This document shows positions 7,446 to 14,672 of a stretch of DNA of 15,678 nt, one piece after another. The position numbers and the translations under genes were made by a program. The notes beneath the pieces are model-generated. The model was not told the origin of the DNA and did no database searches. It saw only the letters and a program-made list of their open reading frames with translations. Source of the DNA: Campylobacterota bacterium (GTDB lineage: Bacteria; Campylobacterota; Campylobacteria; Campylobacterales; Sulfurovaceae); assembly GCA_015488875.1 (NCBI GenBank), contig WFMX01000316.1:1-15678 (forward strand), given 5' to 3'. Numbering within the stretch: the stretch's first letter is position 1; every line of letters starts with the position of its first letter.

Positions 7446-8273
7446 CTAGTTTTTTATCTGCTCTTTGAGTACATCTATGTTGACATCTAGGTCAAATTTG
7501 TTACTCTCTTTGAGTTTCTGCATCTCTTTGTCAAATCTCTCATCTACATCATCCATCAACGATAGCAATCTATCTCTAGTATCACTATCTATCTCGTCTT
7601 CGTCGACAGCATTGTATGAAGCTACCACCTTTGAGACTCCATCTATATATACTATGAGAAATTTCCTAGCTACCCTGATGCTCTTTGGGTCATCTGCAAG
7701 AAAATCCAATATTTCATTTGCCTTATCTACGGCATTTGATACTTTGCTTTTGAGTAGACTATCATTGATCTTTTCTGAGTGCTTCTGGATAGTGGCTAGC
7801 TTCTCTTGTGCTTCGCCAAAGGTCTCCAATATCACCTCTGATGAGATATCATCACTCTTTTCTAGCTTGTCCCCACGAGGATCAAAGCCATAGTATAGCC
7901 AGTACCCTGCTACAGATATCACTGCTAAAAATATAGACTCAAAGAGCGGTATAGTACCAGCTATATATGATATATAGAGAGTGACGACACCTAGTAGATA
8001 TGCAGAGAACTCTTTATATCTAATCTCTGGAGCTTTTGCTATCTTCATCTGATTATAGTTGATCTCTTGTGCAAACCCTTTCTTGGACAGATAGACAACG
8101 GCAAAGAGAGCTACAAAAGCTATAGAGTTGAGTAAAAATGCTATGAGCTTGATCTTGAAGAGTGCTATCACCACACTCAAAAATAGCGGAATTAAAAATA
8201 TATATAGAAGTGTACCCTTCTTGATCATGTATGATTCCACTCTAGGTGGATTGTATTTTTTTGCTTTACCCAT
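7446..8273 (-). CDS. xpaC: XpaC-like membrane protein
   Basis: A 275-residue inner-membrane protein matching the XpaC family, named '5-bromo-4-chloroindolyl phosphate hydrolysis' after a Bacillus phenotype rather than a proven enzyme. Two N-terminal hydrophobic helices (about 21-40 and 43-62), a short loop, and two more (about 89-107 and 109-127) are followed by a cytoplasmic helical domain. In that domain the family block FLADDPKSIRVARKFLIVY (191-209) is seen. The C-terminal 60 residues are strongly acidic, then Lys-rich. The ATG is preceded by a perfect AGGAGG (8278-8283) that overlaps the stop of the small upstream ORF, indicating translational coupling. Placement next to a TelA gene is the main support beyond the sequence match. 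It may anchor TelA at the membrane; that role is inference. Confidence 0.8.
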   Translation of the reverse strand: MGKAKKYNPPRVESYMIKKGTLLYIFLIPLFLSVVIALFKIKLIAFLLNSIAFVALFAVVYLSKKGFAQEINYNQMKIAKAPEIRYKEFSAYLLGVVTLYISYIAGTIPLFESIFLAVISVAGYWLYYGFDPRGDKLEKSDDISSEVILETFGEAQEKLATIQKHSEKINDSLLKSKVSNAVDKANEILDFLADDPKSIRVARKFLIVYIDGVSKVVASYNAVDEDEIDSDTRDRLLSLMDDVDERFDKEMQKLKESNKFDLDVNIDVLKEQIKN

Positions 8274-8281
8274 AATGCCTC

Positions 8282-8374
8282 CTAAAACAGACTAGAGAGT
8301 GGAGAGAGCACAGCTGACCCCACACTAAATATAAGAAATATAAATCCAAACAGTTTTTTGTATCCACTTGACAT
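8282..8374 (-). CDS. 30-residue membrane peptide heading the XpaC-TelA-SPFH operon
   Basis: An overlooked small ORF lies just before xpaC. It starts with ATG at 8374, runs 30 codons and stops with TAG at 8282-8284. The start has AAGGAG at 8380-8385, five bases upstream. Its stop overlaps the AGGAGG ribosome site of xpaC, a classic coupling arrangement. The peptide begins MSSGYKKLFG, then has a hydrophobic run FIFLIFSVGSAVL (11-23) and ends with Ser/Leu. That is enough for one short membrane-spanning or membrane-lying helix after a positively charged N-terminus. A promoter with a perfect extended -10 lies 28 bases upstream. No family is recognised. It could be a small regulator or subunit of the operon's membrane complex, or a leader peptide that tunes xpaC translation. 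The ribosome site, promoter placement and coupling are seen; function is unknown. Confidence 0.6.
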   Translation of the reverse strand: MSSGYKKLFGFIFLIFSVGSAVLSPLSSLF

Positions 8375-8402
8375 AGATGCTCCTTTTGTTTCTGATAGAT
8401 AT

Positions 8403-8411
8403 ATTATATCA
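8403..8411 (-). promoter_or_regulatory. Extended -10 promoter of the stress operon
   Basis: On the minus strand this reads TGATATAAT, a perfect TGn-TATAAT. A TTATTG hexamer 17 bases upstream (8426-8431) is only a weak -35. It lies 28 bases before the ATG of the small peptide and would drive the whole five-gene unit. Confidence 0.65.
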
Positions 8412-8454
8412 TAAAAGTTGTGGAGCAATAATGTAGTTTAAAAACTTTATGATA
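8407..8454. repeat. Inverted repeat joining two divergent promoters
   Basis: TATCATAAA at 8407-8415 is repeated in inverted form as TTTATGATA at 8446-8454. The similarity extends outward into both -10 boxes and inward to AAAGTT/AACTTT with one extra A on the left. The region therefore looks like two facing copies of one promoter module. Confidence 0.5.
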
Positions 8455-8458
8455 AAAT
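8450..8458 (+). promoter_or_regulatory. Putative extended -10 promoter for the EI24-like gene
   Basis: The plus strand reads TGATAAAAT, an extended -10 with five of six matches to TATAAT. It would give a leader of roughly 95 bases before the ATG at 8560. That leader contains a seven-pair hairpin (8468-8474 with 8483-8489). Confidence 0.45.
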
Positions 8459-8559
8459 CAAAGAAAATCTTGTACTATTGCTTACAAGAATGAAAAGTGG
8501 ATATCGATAATGAGAAAGACCAATAATCGAAAAAATAAACACAAATTAAAGGATTATAG

Positions 8560-9495
8560 ATGAACAACCTCATACAAGCCATGATATTTGGCTTCAAAGA
8601 GATTTTGACTTGGAACACTATGAGATTTGCCCTTATTGGCGGTACGATTATCTCAATGCTATGGATCGGTATCGGCATAATGCTTTGGGACTTTATAGTG
8701 GCCATCAGTAGCAGCCTTCTCGGATGGATACCTTTTTCAATGATTCGATCCAATGGTGCTTGGATGCTCTCTATATTTTTATGGTTTCAGCTCGTTTTGT
8801 TGACCTTTGCATTGGTATTTGCTTTTGCAGGCAACCTCATCCTGAGAACTCTTCCAAAAGAGAAATATGACTCATTCTCATTGTGGATAGCCATGGCAAG
8901 TGCCCTCTTTTGGAGTGTTGTTTGGTTCGTAAAGGGTGACTATATCTATGAGAAGTTTCTTGAGCTCATTACATGGCTCCCTTTTGAGACCATAGATAAG
9001 GGTGTGGCTTACATGATAGGCTTGTATTTTATCTACAATCTTATCATCGCAAGTAATGTTTTCGCTACAAGTTTCCTGAGCGAGCCTCTACTCATTGCAG
9101 TAGAAGAGAAGCATTGTGAGGGGGGTGATGTAGAGAGGGATCAGCTATTCAAGACTGTTGGATATACTCTAAAAGATAGTTTTATATTTCTGATTCTCTC
9201 TATCATAGCATTTCCTCTACTATTTGTACCTCTCGTCAATATCTTGACACAGGTTGCTTTGTGGATGTGGCTCACCAAGGATACATTGGGTTATGATGCT
9301 TTAGCTTTGACTTCATCCAAGGTGACAAAAGAGAGTCTCAAAGAGCATAGATTGGCTCTATGGTTTATTAGTTTCATATCTGTTCTTTTCAATTTTGTAC
9401 CACTACTCAACCTCTTTGGTCCATTTTTTGGTGAAATCACTATGTTTTACTATCTGAAAAAAGAGAAATCCAAATCATCAGATTTGCCTCGATGA
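8560..9495 (+). CDS. EI24 domain-containing (CysZ-like) membrane protein
   Basis: A 311-residue polytopic inner-membrane protein of the EI24/CysZ family, some members of which carry sulfate. Hydrophobic segments are at about 24-48, 68-96, 108-124, 148-172, 205-238 and 265-290. The most typical stretch is near the end: FNFVPLLNLFGPFFGEITMF (277-296), matching the family's conserved Pro/Asn-Leu-Phe-Gly-Pro pattern before the last helix. A Lys/Ser-rich tail follows. It is longer than the typical bacterial CysZ (about 250 residues), so sulfate transport should not be assumed. AAAGGA at 8548-8553 supports the ATG. The gene is divergent from the XpaC-TelA-SPFH operon, and the two putative promoters are mirror images, hinting at shared control. 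Family call is good; substrate unknown. Confidence 0.75.
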   Translation: MNNLIQAMIFGFKEILTWNTMRFALIGGTIISMLWIGIGIMLWDFIVAISSSLLGWIPFSMIRSNGAWMLSIFLWFQLVLLTFALVFAFAGNLILRTLPKEKYDSFSLWIAMASALFWSVVWFVKGDYIYEKFLELITWLPFETIDKGVAYMIGLYFIYNLIIASNVFATSFLSEPLLIAVEEKHCEGGDVERDQLFKTVGYTLKDSFIFLILSIIAFPLLFVPLVNILTQVALWMWLTKDTLGYDALALTSSKVTKESLKEHRLALWFISFISVLFNFVPLLNLFGPFFGEITMFYYLKKEKSKSSDLPR

Positions 9496-9570
9496 AGTAG
9501 ATCTTCTTCTCGTCTATAACAACTAAGATGTAGTTTATGGATGCTTTGGCTGATGATAAGGTTGTAGCGT

Positions 9571-9951
9571 CTATACAGAACCTATAGCATCAAAAAAATT
9601 TCGATATACCGTAGGTATCCTTACTGCTTTTCCTCTCTTGACATAGACCAACAAGATCTCCATATTGAAGATTTTGATATCATCTCGGTATATGGCTTGG
9701 TTTAGCACTATGGAGCTAGCTCTCATAGATAGAAGATTAGTTGCCACAGTCACCATATCGCCTAGTGCAGCAGTAGCCAAAAAGGATGCTTTGATATCTC
9801 TGACCACAAAACCACTATCACTACTCTCACCAGGCATCATATCATTAGCAAAAAAGAGTTCACTCCTAGCTCTCTCACAATATTTGATATAGTTAGTATG
9901 GTAGACTATACCGCCTGCATCTGTATCTTCATAATATATCCGTATATTCAC
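9571..9951 (-). CDS. ybgC: YbgC/FadM-type acyl-CoA thioesterase
   Basis: A 126-residue single hotdog-fold protein. It hydrolyses acyl-CoA thioesters; YbgC homologues act in the cytoplasm, in some bacteria beside the Tol-Pal system or phospholipid enzymes. The N-terminal signature YYEDTDAGGIVYHTNYIKYC (6-25) includes the catalytic Asp11 and the conserved Gly-Gly and His, and the following ERARSE is also typical. Length matches the family. The start is GTG at 9951, with AGGAG at 9959-9963 seven bases upstream. That site is inside the end of a small upstream ORF whose stop is only two bases before the GTG, so the pair is probably coupled. No tol or pal gene is in the window, so a Tol-Pal link cannot be drawn from context. 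Confidence 0.9.
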   Translation of the reverse strand: MNIRIYYEDTDAGGIVYHTNYIKYCERARSELFFANDMMPGESSDSGFVVRDIKASFLATAALGDMVTVATNLLSMRASSIVLNQAIYRDDIKIFNMEILLVYVKRGKAVRIPTVYRNFFDAIGSV

Positions 9952-9953
9952 CT

Positions 9954-10133
9954 TTAAACTCCTGTATTGCTGGCTTTGTGGTAGTCAACATTGTTGACTG
10001 TGTCCAAACTATGCCGTTTTTCTAAAAAAGCAGCTCTATTTTGACGCTTACTTTTGTCTTTTGATAGTTCATATGCTTCAACATATGTCTTCAATGCTAT
10101 GTCATGATTTTTATGTTCCGACATACGACTCAT
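9954..10133 (-). CDS. Small unknown ORF upstream of ybgC
   Basis: A reading frame of about 60 residues ends two bases before the ybgC start. The product is hydrophilic and highly charged, with a helical stretch around HDIALKTYVEAYELSKDKSK and no cysteines, signal or membrane helix. I recognise no family. The start is uncertain: ATG at 10133 (used here), TTG at 10139 and ATG at 10124 are all in frame, and none has a good ribosome site. The frame stays open upstream to about 10187 without another standard start, so it may be the remnant of a longer gene. In its favour is that the ybgC ribosome site lies inside its last codons, as in a coupled pair. A perfect 17-base palindrome (9983-9999) lies within it. 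Confidence 0.4.
   Translation of the reverse strand: MSRMSEHKNHDIALKTYVEAYELSKDKSKRQNRAAFLEKRHSLDTVNNVDYHKASNTGV
9983..9999. repeat. 17-base perfect palindrome
   Basis: AGTCAACA (9983-9990) and TGTTGACT (9992-9999) are exact inverted repeats around one central T. It lies inside the small ORF upstream of ybgC, so it could be an operator-like site or chance. Confidence 0.35.
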
Positions 10134-10272
10134 CCACAAAGGGTCTTCGTTGTTTATTATCAGTTTCTGCTCATAATATATCCCCTCTTATATCTCTCTT
10201 ATTTTAGCATTTTATTGCTAATTGGAATAAGAATTTTGTTTTTTTAGTGTTGATTTGTGGGGACATTATATT

Positions 10273-13200
10273 TTATTCTTGTGCAGTTCCTAATCCCACC
10301 CTATATATCACCGCATACATCAATGGTACATAGTATAGATTGAGTATCGTAGCCCATGCTATACCAAATCCTAGCGATATCGCCATAGGCTGAATGATGA
10401 GAGCTTGTCCACTAGCAAAAAACATTAGTGTAAGTAGTCCAAGCACAGTGGTGACAGAAGTGAGCAGGATAGGACGAAGTCTATGACCTGCATGCTCCAC
10501 TAGATCATCGTAATCTTTAGTTTTTTGGATAAAGCTAAGCATTATCAAGCCATCATTTACCACTACACCTGCTAAACCTATGATACCCATCACCCCTGGC
10601 ATTGTCATATTGATGCCTAGTAGTTTGGTACCGACCAATGCACCAACTATAGAGAGTGGTATGGTAGAGACTATGATGAGTGGTAACACTAGAGAGTTGA
10701 ACATCCATACAAGAGATATAAATATCAAAAATATAGCTATCATCGCAGCTTGACTCATCTCTCGCTTCATCTGCTTATTCTCTTTCTCTTCACCTTTTAT
10801 GACTATCTTGACACCATCTTTTTCTACTTTCCCTAGTGTAGGGCGTATCTCGTTCATGACATCTGTAGCCAAGATGATCTTGCTGTCTACTCTAGCTACC
10901 ACACTTCTCATCCTCTCTGCATCTTCCTTGAATATCTTGACAAAACTCTTTTGATACTCGAAGTCACATATATCACCTAATCTCACTATCTGCCTGCCAT
11001 CTGGTGTCGTGAGTCGCACGGACTCTATCTGCATAGTGCTGTCTTTGGATGGGTCTTCTATGCGGATGCGAACCAATCCAGTGTCATTGAACATCTTGCC
11101 ATACTCTGCCTTGAGTAGTGTCCCTTTGAGTGCTGTCGTGATGTACCCTTCGCTAAAACCTAGCTGTTGACCATATTCGTTTACTCTTAGCTTCAGCTCT
11201 CTTACGCCCTCTTTGGCATTGTCTCCTACATCATGTACACCATTTATCTTTTTCAATTCTGCTTCGATGGTCGATAGAGCATTGAGCGTCTTATTTGTAT
11301 CTGCGGAAACTATACCTATCTCCACATCATGTCCTACTATGCCTGTCTGCTGGACAAACACATTGATCTCTTGGTATAGCAGAGAACCATTTGATAATTT
11401 TTTGTTCTTGAGTGGGGCTATCACCTCTTTGTCTACTTCTTTGGCTATCTCCTGAGCCTTTTTGTGGCGGATCATATCGCTACCATCATACTCTAATGAA
11501 AAGATAGGATTGATATATTTGTCAAATATATTTTCTGCTGCTTTCTCGTGTAGATTGATAAATATCTGAAATAGATTTGCCCCTGTTTCTATACTCTGAT
11601 CTGGATTGAACTTAACACCTATGATGGATGTGACGGATGATACTTCGCTCTTCTCTATAGTGTTCAATAGTCTCTTCTCTACTTCGGTGATGAGCTTCTC
11701 TGTATCCTCTAGCTTTGAGTTGATATCTACTTTACCGTTGATAAACACCTGCGTGGTATCAAACTCAGGAAATAGTTGAAACTTAGTGATACTAGCCATG
11801 CCCACTGTGGCTAGTATAATAAATATGACCAAGGCAACCAAAGAACTCTTCTTTCTCATGAGTAACCATTTGAGTACAGCGTCATAGATACCTATCATGC
11901 TATCCCAAAAGCTATTTCTCTCATGCTCTTGCTTGAACTTACTCATAGAAAACAACTCTTTAGAGTGAAGGGGCAGAAAATAGAATGCCTCAAAGAGAGA
12001 ACTCAGTAGGAGTATAGTGATCATGACAGGAAGTACTTTCATGAACATACCCATCTCACCACTCATTATGAGCAGTGGCAAAAATGCAAATACTGTAGTA
12101 AGAGTAGCCGTCATCACAGCAGGGAACATCTCGGTAGCACCATCTATCGCCGCTTCCCTAGGTGTCTTGCCCATCTCCATGTGTCGATATATATTTTCCG
12201 CCACTACTATGGCTTCATCTACTAGCATACCCAAGGCTATCAATGCACCCAAAAGAGTCAGCATATTGAGGCTATATCCTATCATATCTGCCCCAATGAG
12301 CGTGATCATAAAACTCACAGGTATACCCAATGCTACCACAAGTGCTATCTTGAAGTTGACACTCAAAAATAGTGCCAAAAAGACCAATATTAGCCCAAAT
12401 AATATATTGGATGAGACGAGATTGAGTCTGTTTTTTATCCATATAGATGTATCTGTATATGCCTCTATCTCTATACCTGGATAGTCTTTGACAAACTCTT
12501 TGACCATTGCTCTTATCTCACGGCTGAGGGCTATAGCATTACCCTCTTTGGTTTTGTTGATATTGATAGAGATATTTTTTTTGCCATTGTAGTGTGATAT
12601 CTCACTTGTCTCGCTCAGACCAAATGTGACAGTAGCTATATCACCCAATCTCACACTCTTTCCACCTATAGTGAGTAGCTGATTTGAGAACTCATCTACA
12701 CTCTTCTCTCCATTGATGGTAGAGATATAGAGGTGATCGCCCCTCTGCTCTATAGTACCTATGGGAAAAATAGAACTTAGTGAATTGATAGCCTGATATA
12801 CACTTCGCTTTGCTAGTCCATACGCCTCTAGCTTTCTCTCATCAAGCCCTATCACTATCTCATCATCTGCATCCCCTCGGATCACTATGCCACTTAGATT
12901 TTTGTAGCTACTTAGCTTGCTTTTGAGTTTGTCCGCTATATCTAGTAGCTCCTTGGTGGGTTTATCTCCAGATATCGCCAAAAGCAGTAGAGGGTAATCA
13001 TATGTTGCTATCTTGGCTATAGGCTCATCCATATCTGATGGTAGATCACGCCTGACATTTGAGATGATATCCTTGACATCTCCTAGCACCAGCTGATTGT
13101 CACTATCTGGCTTGATGGTTGCCTTGATATAGAATGATCCGTTTTGGATAATAGTATCTATCTTCTCTATCTCGCTTACGCTCTTGATCTCATCTTCTAT

Positions 13201-13404
13201 AGTCTTCACTACCATTTTGTCTAGCACATCAGCACTAGCACCTGGATAGCCACCTACTACACTGATCTGATCTAGCTCTGATGGTGGAAATATCTCTTTG
13301 GGTATATTCTGATATGATATGATGGCCAATACAAGCATAAAGAGCATAAGTATATGATTGATGATCGGTCTATCTATCGAAAATGCTATAAATGATCGTA
13401 TCAA
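10273..13404 (-). CDS. RND-family efflux transporter permease (AcrB-like)
   Basis: A 1043-residue inner-membrane proton-driven pump of the AcrB/HAE-like RND superfamily. It has the expected duplicated plan: helix 1 (about 11-30) followed by a large periplasmic domain, helices 2-6 (about 332-475), helix 7 (about 520-538), a second periplasmic domain, and helices 8-12 (about 885-1035). In helix 4, LGMLVDEAIVVAENI (391-405) carries Asp396-Glu397 where AcrB has Asp407-Asp408. In helix 10, GLAGVVVNDGLIML (943-956) has Asn950-Asp951 and no Lys at the position of AcrB Lys940. The conserved HRLRPILLTS lies at 974-983. The start is TTG at 13404, overlapping the FtsL-like stop (TTGA), with AGAGGT just upstream; later Met codons would remove helix 1. 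No membrane-fusion or outer-membrane partner is present in the window. The drug or other substrate is unknown. Confidence 0.88.
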   Translation of the reverse strand: MIRSFIAFSIDRPIINHILMLFMLVLAIISYQNIPKEIFPPSELDQISVVGGYPGASADVLDKMVVKTIEDEIKSVSEIEKIDTIIQNGSFYIKATIKPDSDNQLVLGDVKDIISNVRRDLPSDMDEPIAKIATYDYPLLLLAISGDKPTKELLDIADKLKSKLSSYKNLSGIVIRGDADDEIVIGLDERKLEAYGLAKRSVYQAINSLSSIFPIGTIEQRGDHLYISTINGEKSVDEFSNQLLTIGGKSVRLGDIATVTFGLSETSEISHYNGKKNISININKTKEGNAIALSREIRAMVKEFVKDYPGIEIEAYTDTSIWIKNRLNLVSSNILFGLILVFLALFLSVNFKIALVVALGIPVSFMITLIGADMIGYSLNMLTLLGALIALGMLVDEAIVVAENIYRHMEMGKTPREAAIDGATEMFPAVMTATLTTVFAFLPLLIMSGEMGMFMKVLPVMITILLLSSLFEAFYFLPLHSKELFSMSKFKQEHERNSFWDSMIGIYDAVLKWLLMRKKSSLVALVIFIILATVGMASITKFQLFPEFDTTQVFINGKVDINSKLEDTEKLITEVEKRLLNTIEKSEVSSVTSIIGVKFNPDQSIETGANLFQIFINLHEKAAENIFDKYINPIFSLEYDGSDMIRHKKAQEIAKEVDKEVIAPLKNKKLSNGSLLYQEINVFVQQTGIVGHDVEIGIVSADTNKTLNALSTIEAELKKINGVHDVGDNAKEGVRELKLRVNEYGQQLGFSEGYITTALKGTLLKAEYGKMFNDTGLVRIRIEDPSKDSTMQIESVRLTTPDGRQIVRLGDICDFEYQKSFVKIFKEDAERMRSVVARVDSKIILATDVMNEIRPTLGKVEKDGVKIVIKGEEKENKQMKREMSQAAMIAIFLIFISLVWMFNSLVLPLIIVSTIPLSIVGALVGTKLLGINMTMPGVMGIIGLAGVVVNDGLIMLSFIQKTKDYDDLVEHAGHRLRPILLTSVTTVLGLLTLMFFASGQALIIQPMAISLGFGIAWATILNLYYVPLMYAVIYRVGLGTAQE

Positions 13405-13691
13405 AACTCTGCACCTCTACCATCATCTATCAAGAAGATAGTATCTGATACCCTATTTTTAAATTTCTGCTTTTGAACTTGGTTGACCAACATTGCATGC
13501 TCCTCTTTGAGTGCTGATACTTCTCTCTCTATGTAGTTGACTCTACGGCTATTGTAGTATATTTGGTTGCTCAAATAGATCTTGATGGCAGCTAATATCA
13601 CCACTATGAGCATAGACATTATGATGATGAGAAATGTACTGAATGATACACCATTTACCTTTGCTTTTCTTTTTATATTGTTGTTATTCAT
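13401..13691 (-). CDS. FtsL-like cell-division protein
   Basis: A 96-residue single-pass membrane protein. A short Lys/Arg-rich cytoplasmic N-terminus (about 1-16) is followed by a hydrophobic helix (about 18-40). A periplasmic heptad-like helix comes next (about 45-78, with Val, Ile, Val, Leu, Leu and Val spaced as in a coiled coil), then a short tail. This size and plan match FtsL, the divisome subunit that binds FtsB and FtsQ. It lies eight bases after rsmH, the usual site of ftsL in the division and cell-wall cluster. FtsL sequences are poorly conserved, so position and topology carry the call, and I leave the symbol blank. The ATG has only a weak ribosome site, so coupling to rsmH is likely. 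Its stop overlaps the TTG of the RND gene. Confidence 0.6.
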   Translation of the reverse strand: MNNNNIKRKAKVNGVSFSTFLIIIMSMLIVVILAAIKIYLSNQIYYNSRRVNYIEREVSALKEEHAMLVNQVQKQKFKNRVSDTIFLIDDGRGAEF

Positions 13692-13699
13692 CGTTTATT

Positions 13700-14614
13700 T
13701 TACCTACCAAATCTAAATACTCTAAGTTTTGCACTTCTGCTTCGTGGATTTGTCTTTAGCTCATCTTTGCTAGCAGTGAGTGGCTTGCGTGTAAGCACCT
13801 TGCCTAATGAATGATTCTTTCCACAAGTGCATCTGATGGCATGTGGATCACATATACAGCTCTTTGCCCAATCCCTAAATCTATTTTTGACCAATCTATC
13901 CTCTAATGAATGAAAAGTAATGAGAGATATTATTGCATTCGATGGTTTCATATCCTCCAATACATCCAACAGCCTCTCTATCTCTCCTAGCTCATCATTG
14001 ACCTCTATGCGTATCCCTTGAAACATCAGAGTAGCTGGATGTATCTTGCCCCTATACTCTATATCTATAGCTATTTGACTCAGCTCCTTGGCACTAGATA
14101 TAGGCTCTTTGGCTCTAGCTTCGACTATAGCCCCTGCCAATCGTTTATAATTTTTGACCTCTCCATAGTTGTGGAGTATATACTCTAGCCTCTCACGGCT
14201 ATACTCATTGACTACCTCATAAGCCGATAGCGGAGAGTCACTATCCATACGCATATCCAAGGTATCGCTCTCAAATCCAAATCCTCGCTCTAACTTGTCT
14301 AGCTGGAGAGACGAGACACCAAAATCCGCCAACAGACCCACTATAGGAGACTCCTCTATAGTCGGTAAGAGCTTAGAAAATCGCCCCTTGTAGAGTCTAC
14401 TTCTATCACCATACGGCTCCAGTCTCTCAGCAGAAAACTCCAATGCTTCATAATCTTGGTCTATGCCCACGAGCCTGATATCTGGATATCTAGCCAACAT
14501 CGCTTCACTATGCCCAGCATAACCCAAAGTACAATCCACAAAATACCCACTATCTATATCTGAAAAACTCTCCAACACTTCATCTAACAATACAGGGATA
14601 TGAGGTATATTCAC
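13700..14614 (-). CDS. rsmH: 16S rRNA (cytosine-1402-N4)-methyltransferase RsmH
   Basis: A 304-residue SAM-dependent methyltransferase (also called MraW) that methylates N4 of C1402 in the decoding centre of 16S rRNA. Motifs run in the expected order: HIPVLLDEV (5-13), the SAM-binding DCTLGYAGHS (27-36), GIDQD (50-54), ADFGVSSLQLD (96-106), RGFGF (110-114), LDMRMD (119-124), FHSLEDRLVK (234-243) and the C-terminal NPRSRSAKLR (289-298). A Cys cluster (253, 255, 262, 264) lies in the variable late region, as in other bacterial RsmH proteins. The start is GTG at 14614, with AAGGA at 14620-14624. The neighbouring FtsL-like gene repeats the classic rsmH-ftsL order, though other division-cluster genes are absent and an RND pump follows instead. 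Confidence 0.96.
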   Translation of the reverse strand: MNIPHIPVLLDEVLESFSDIDSGYFVDCTLGYAGHSEAMLARYPDIRLVGIDQDYEALEFSAERLEPYGDRSRLYKGRFSKLLPTIEESPIVGLLADFGVSSLQLDKLERGFGFESDTLDMRMDSDSPLSAYEVVNEYSRERLEYILHNYGEVKNYKRLAGAIVEARAKEPISSAKELSQIAIDIEYRGKIHPATLMFQGIRIEVNDELGEIERLLDVLEDMKPSNAIISLITFHSLEDRLVKNRFRDWAKSCICDPHAIRCTCGKNHSLGKVLTRKPLTASKDELKTNPRSRSAKLRVFRFGR

Positions 14615-14634
14615 AAATTTCCTTTTTTACCGCT

Positions 14635-14643
14635 ATGATACCA
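14635..14643 (-). promoter_or_regulatory. Putative extended -10 promoter for rsmH
   Basis: On the minus strand this reads TGGTATCAT, an extended -10 with five of six matches to TATAAT. It lies 20 bases before the GTG start, giving a very short leader with just room for the AAGGA site. Confidence 0.45.
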
Positions 14644-14672
14644 AAATTTATGAAAATATGGATTAGGGATGT

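Noticed and set aside
8490..8510. Six-codon frame in the leader of the EI24-like gene as a leader peptide
   Set aside because: It has no ribosome site and no run of regulatory codons.
10259..10266. GGGGACAT near the end of the RND gene as a third copy of the arm found at 3945-3989
   Set aside because: Only about nine bases are shared (AATGTCCCC) and no paired arm is nearby. It could be an insertion remnant, but it cannot be supported from this window.
12017..12484. Long plus-strand open frame antisense to the RND gene
   Set aside because: It lies wholly opposite a strongly supported transporter gene and encodes a low-complexity Ser/Ile-rich product typical of shadow frames. The same applies to 3913-4350, 6001-6507 and 7465-7893.
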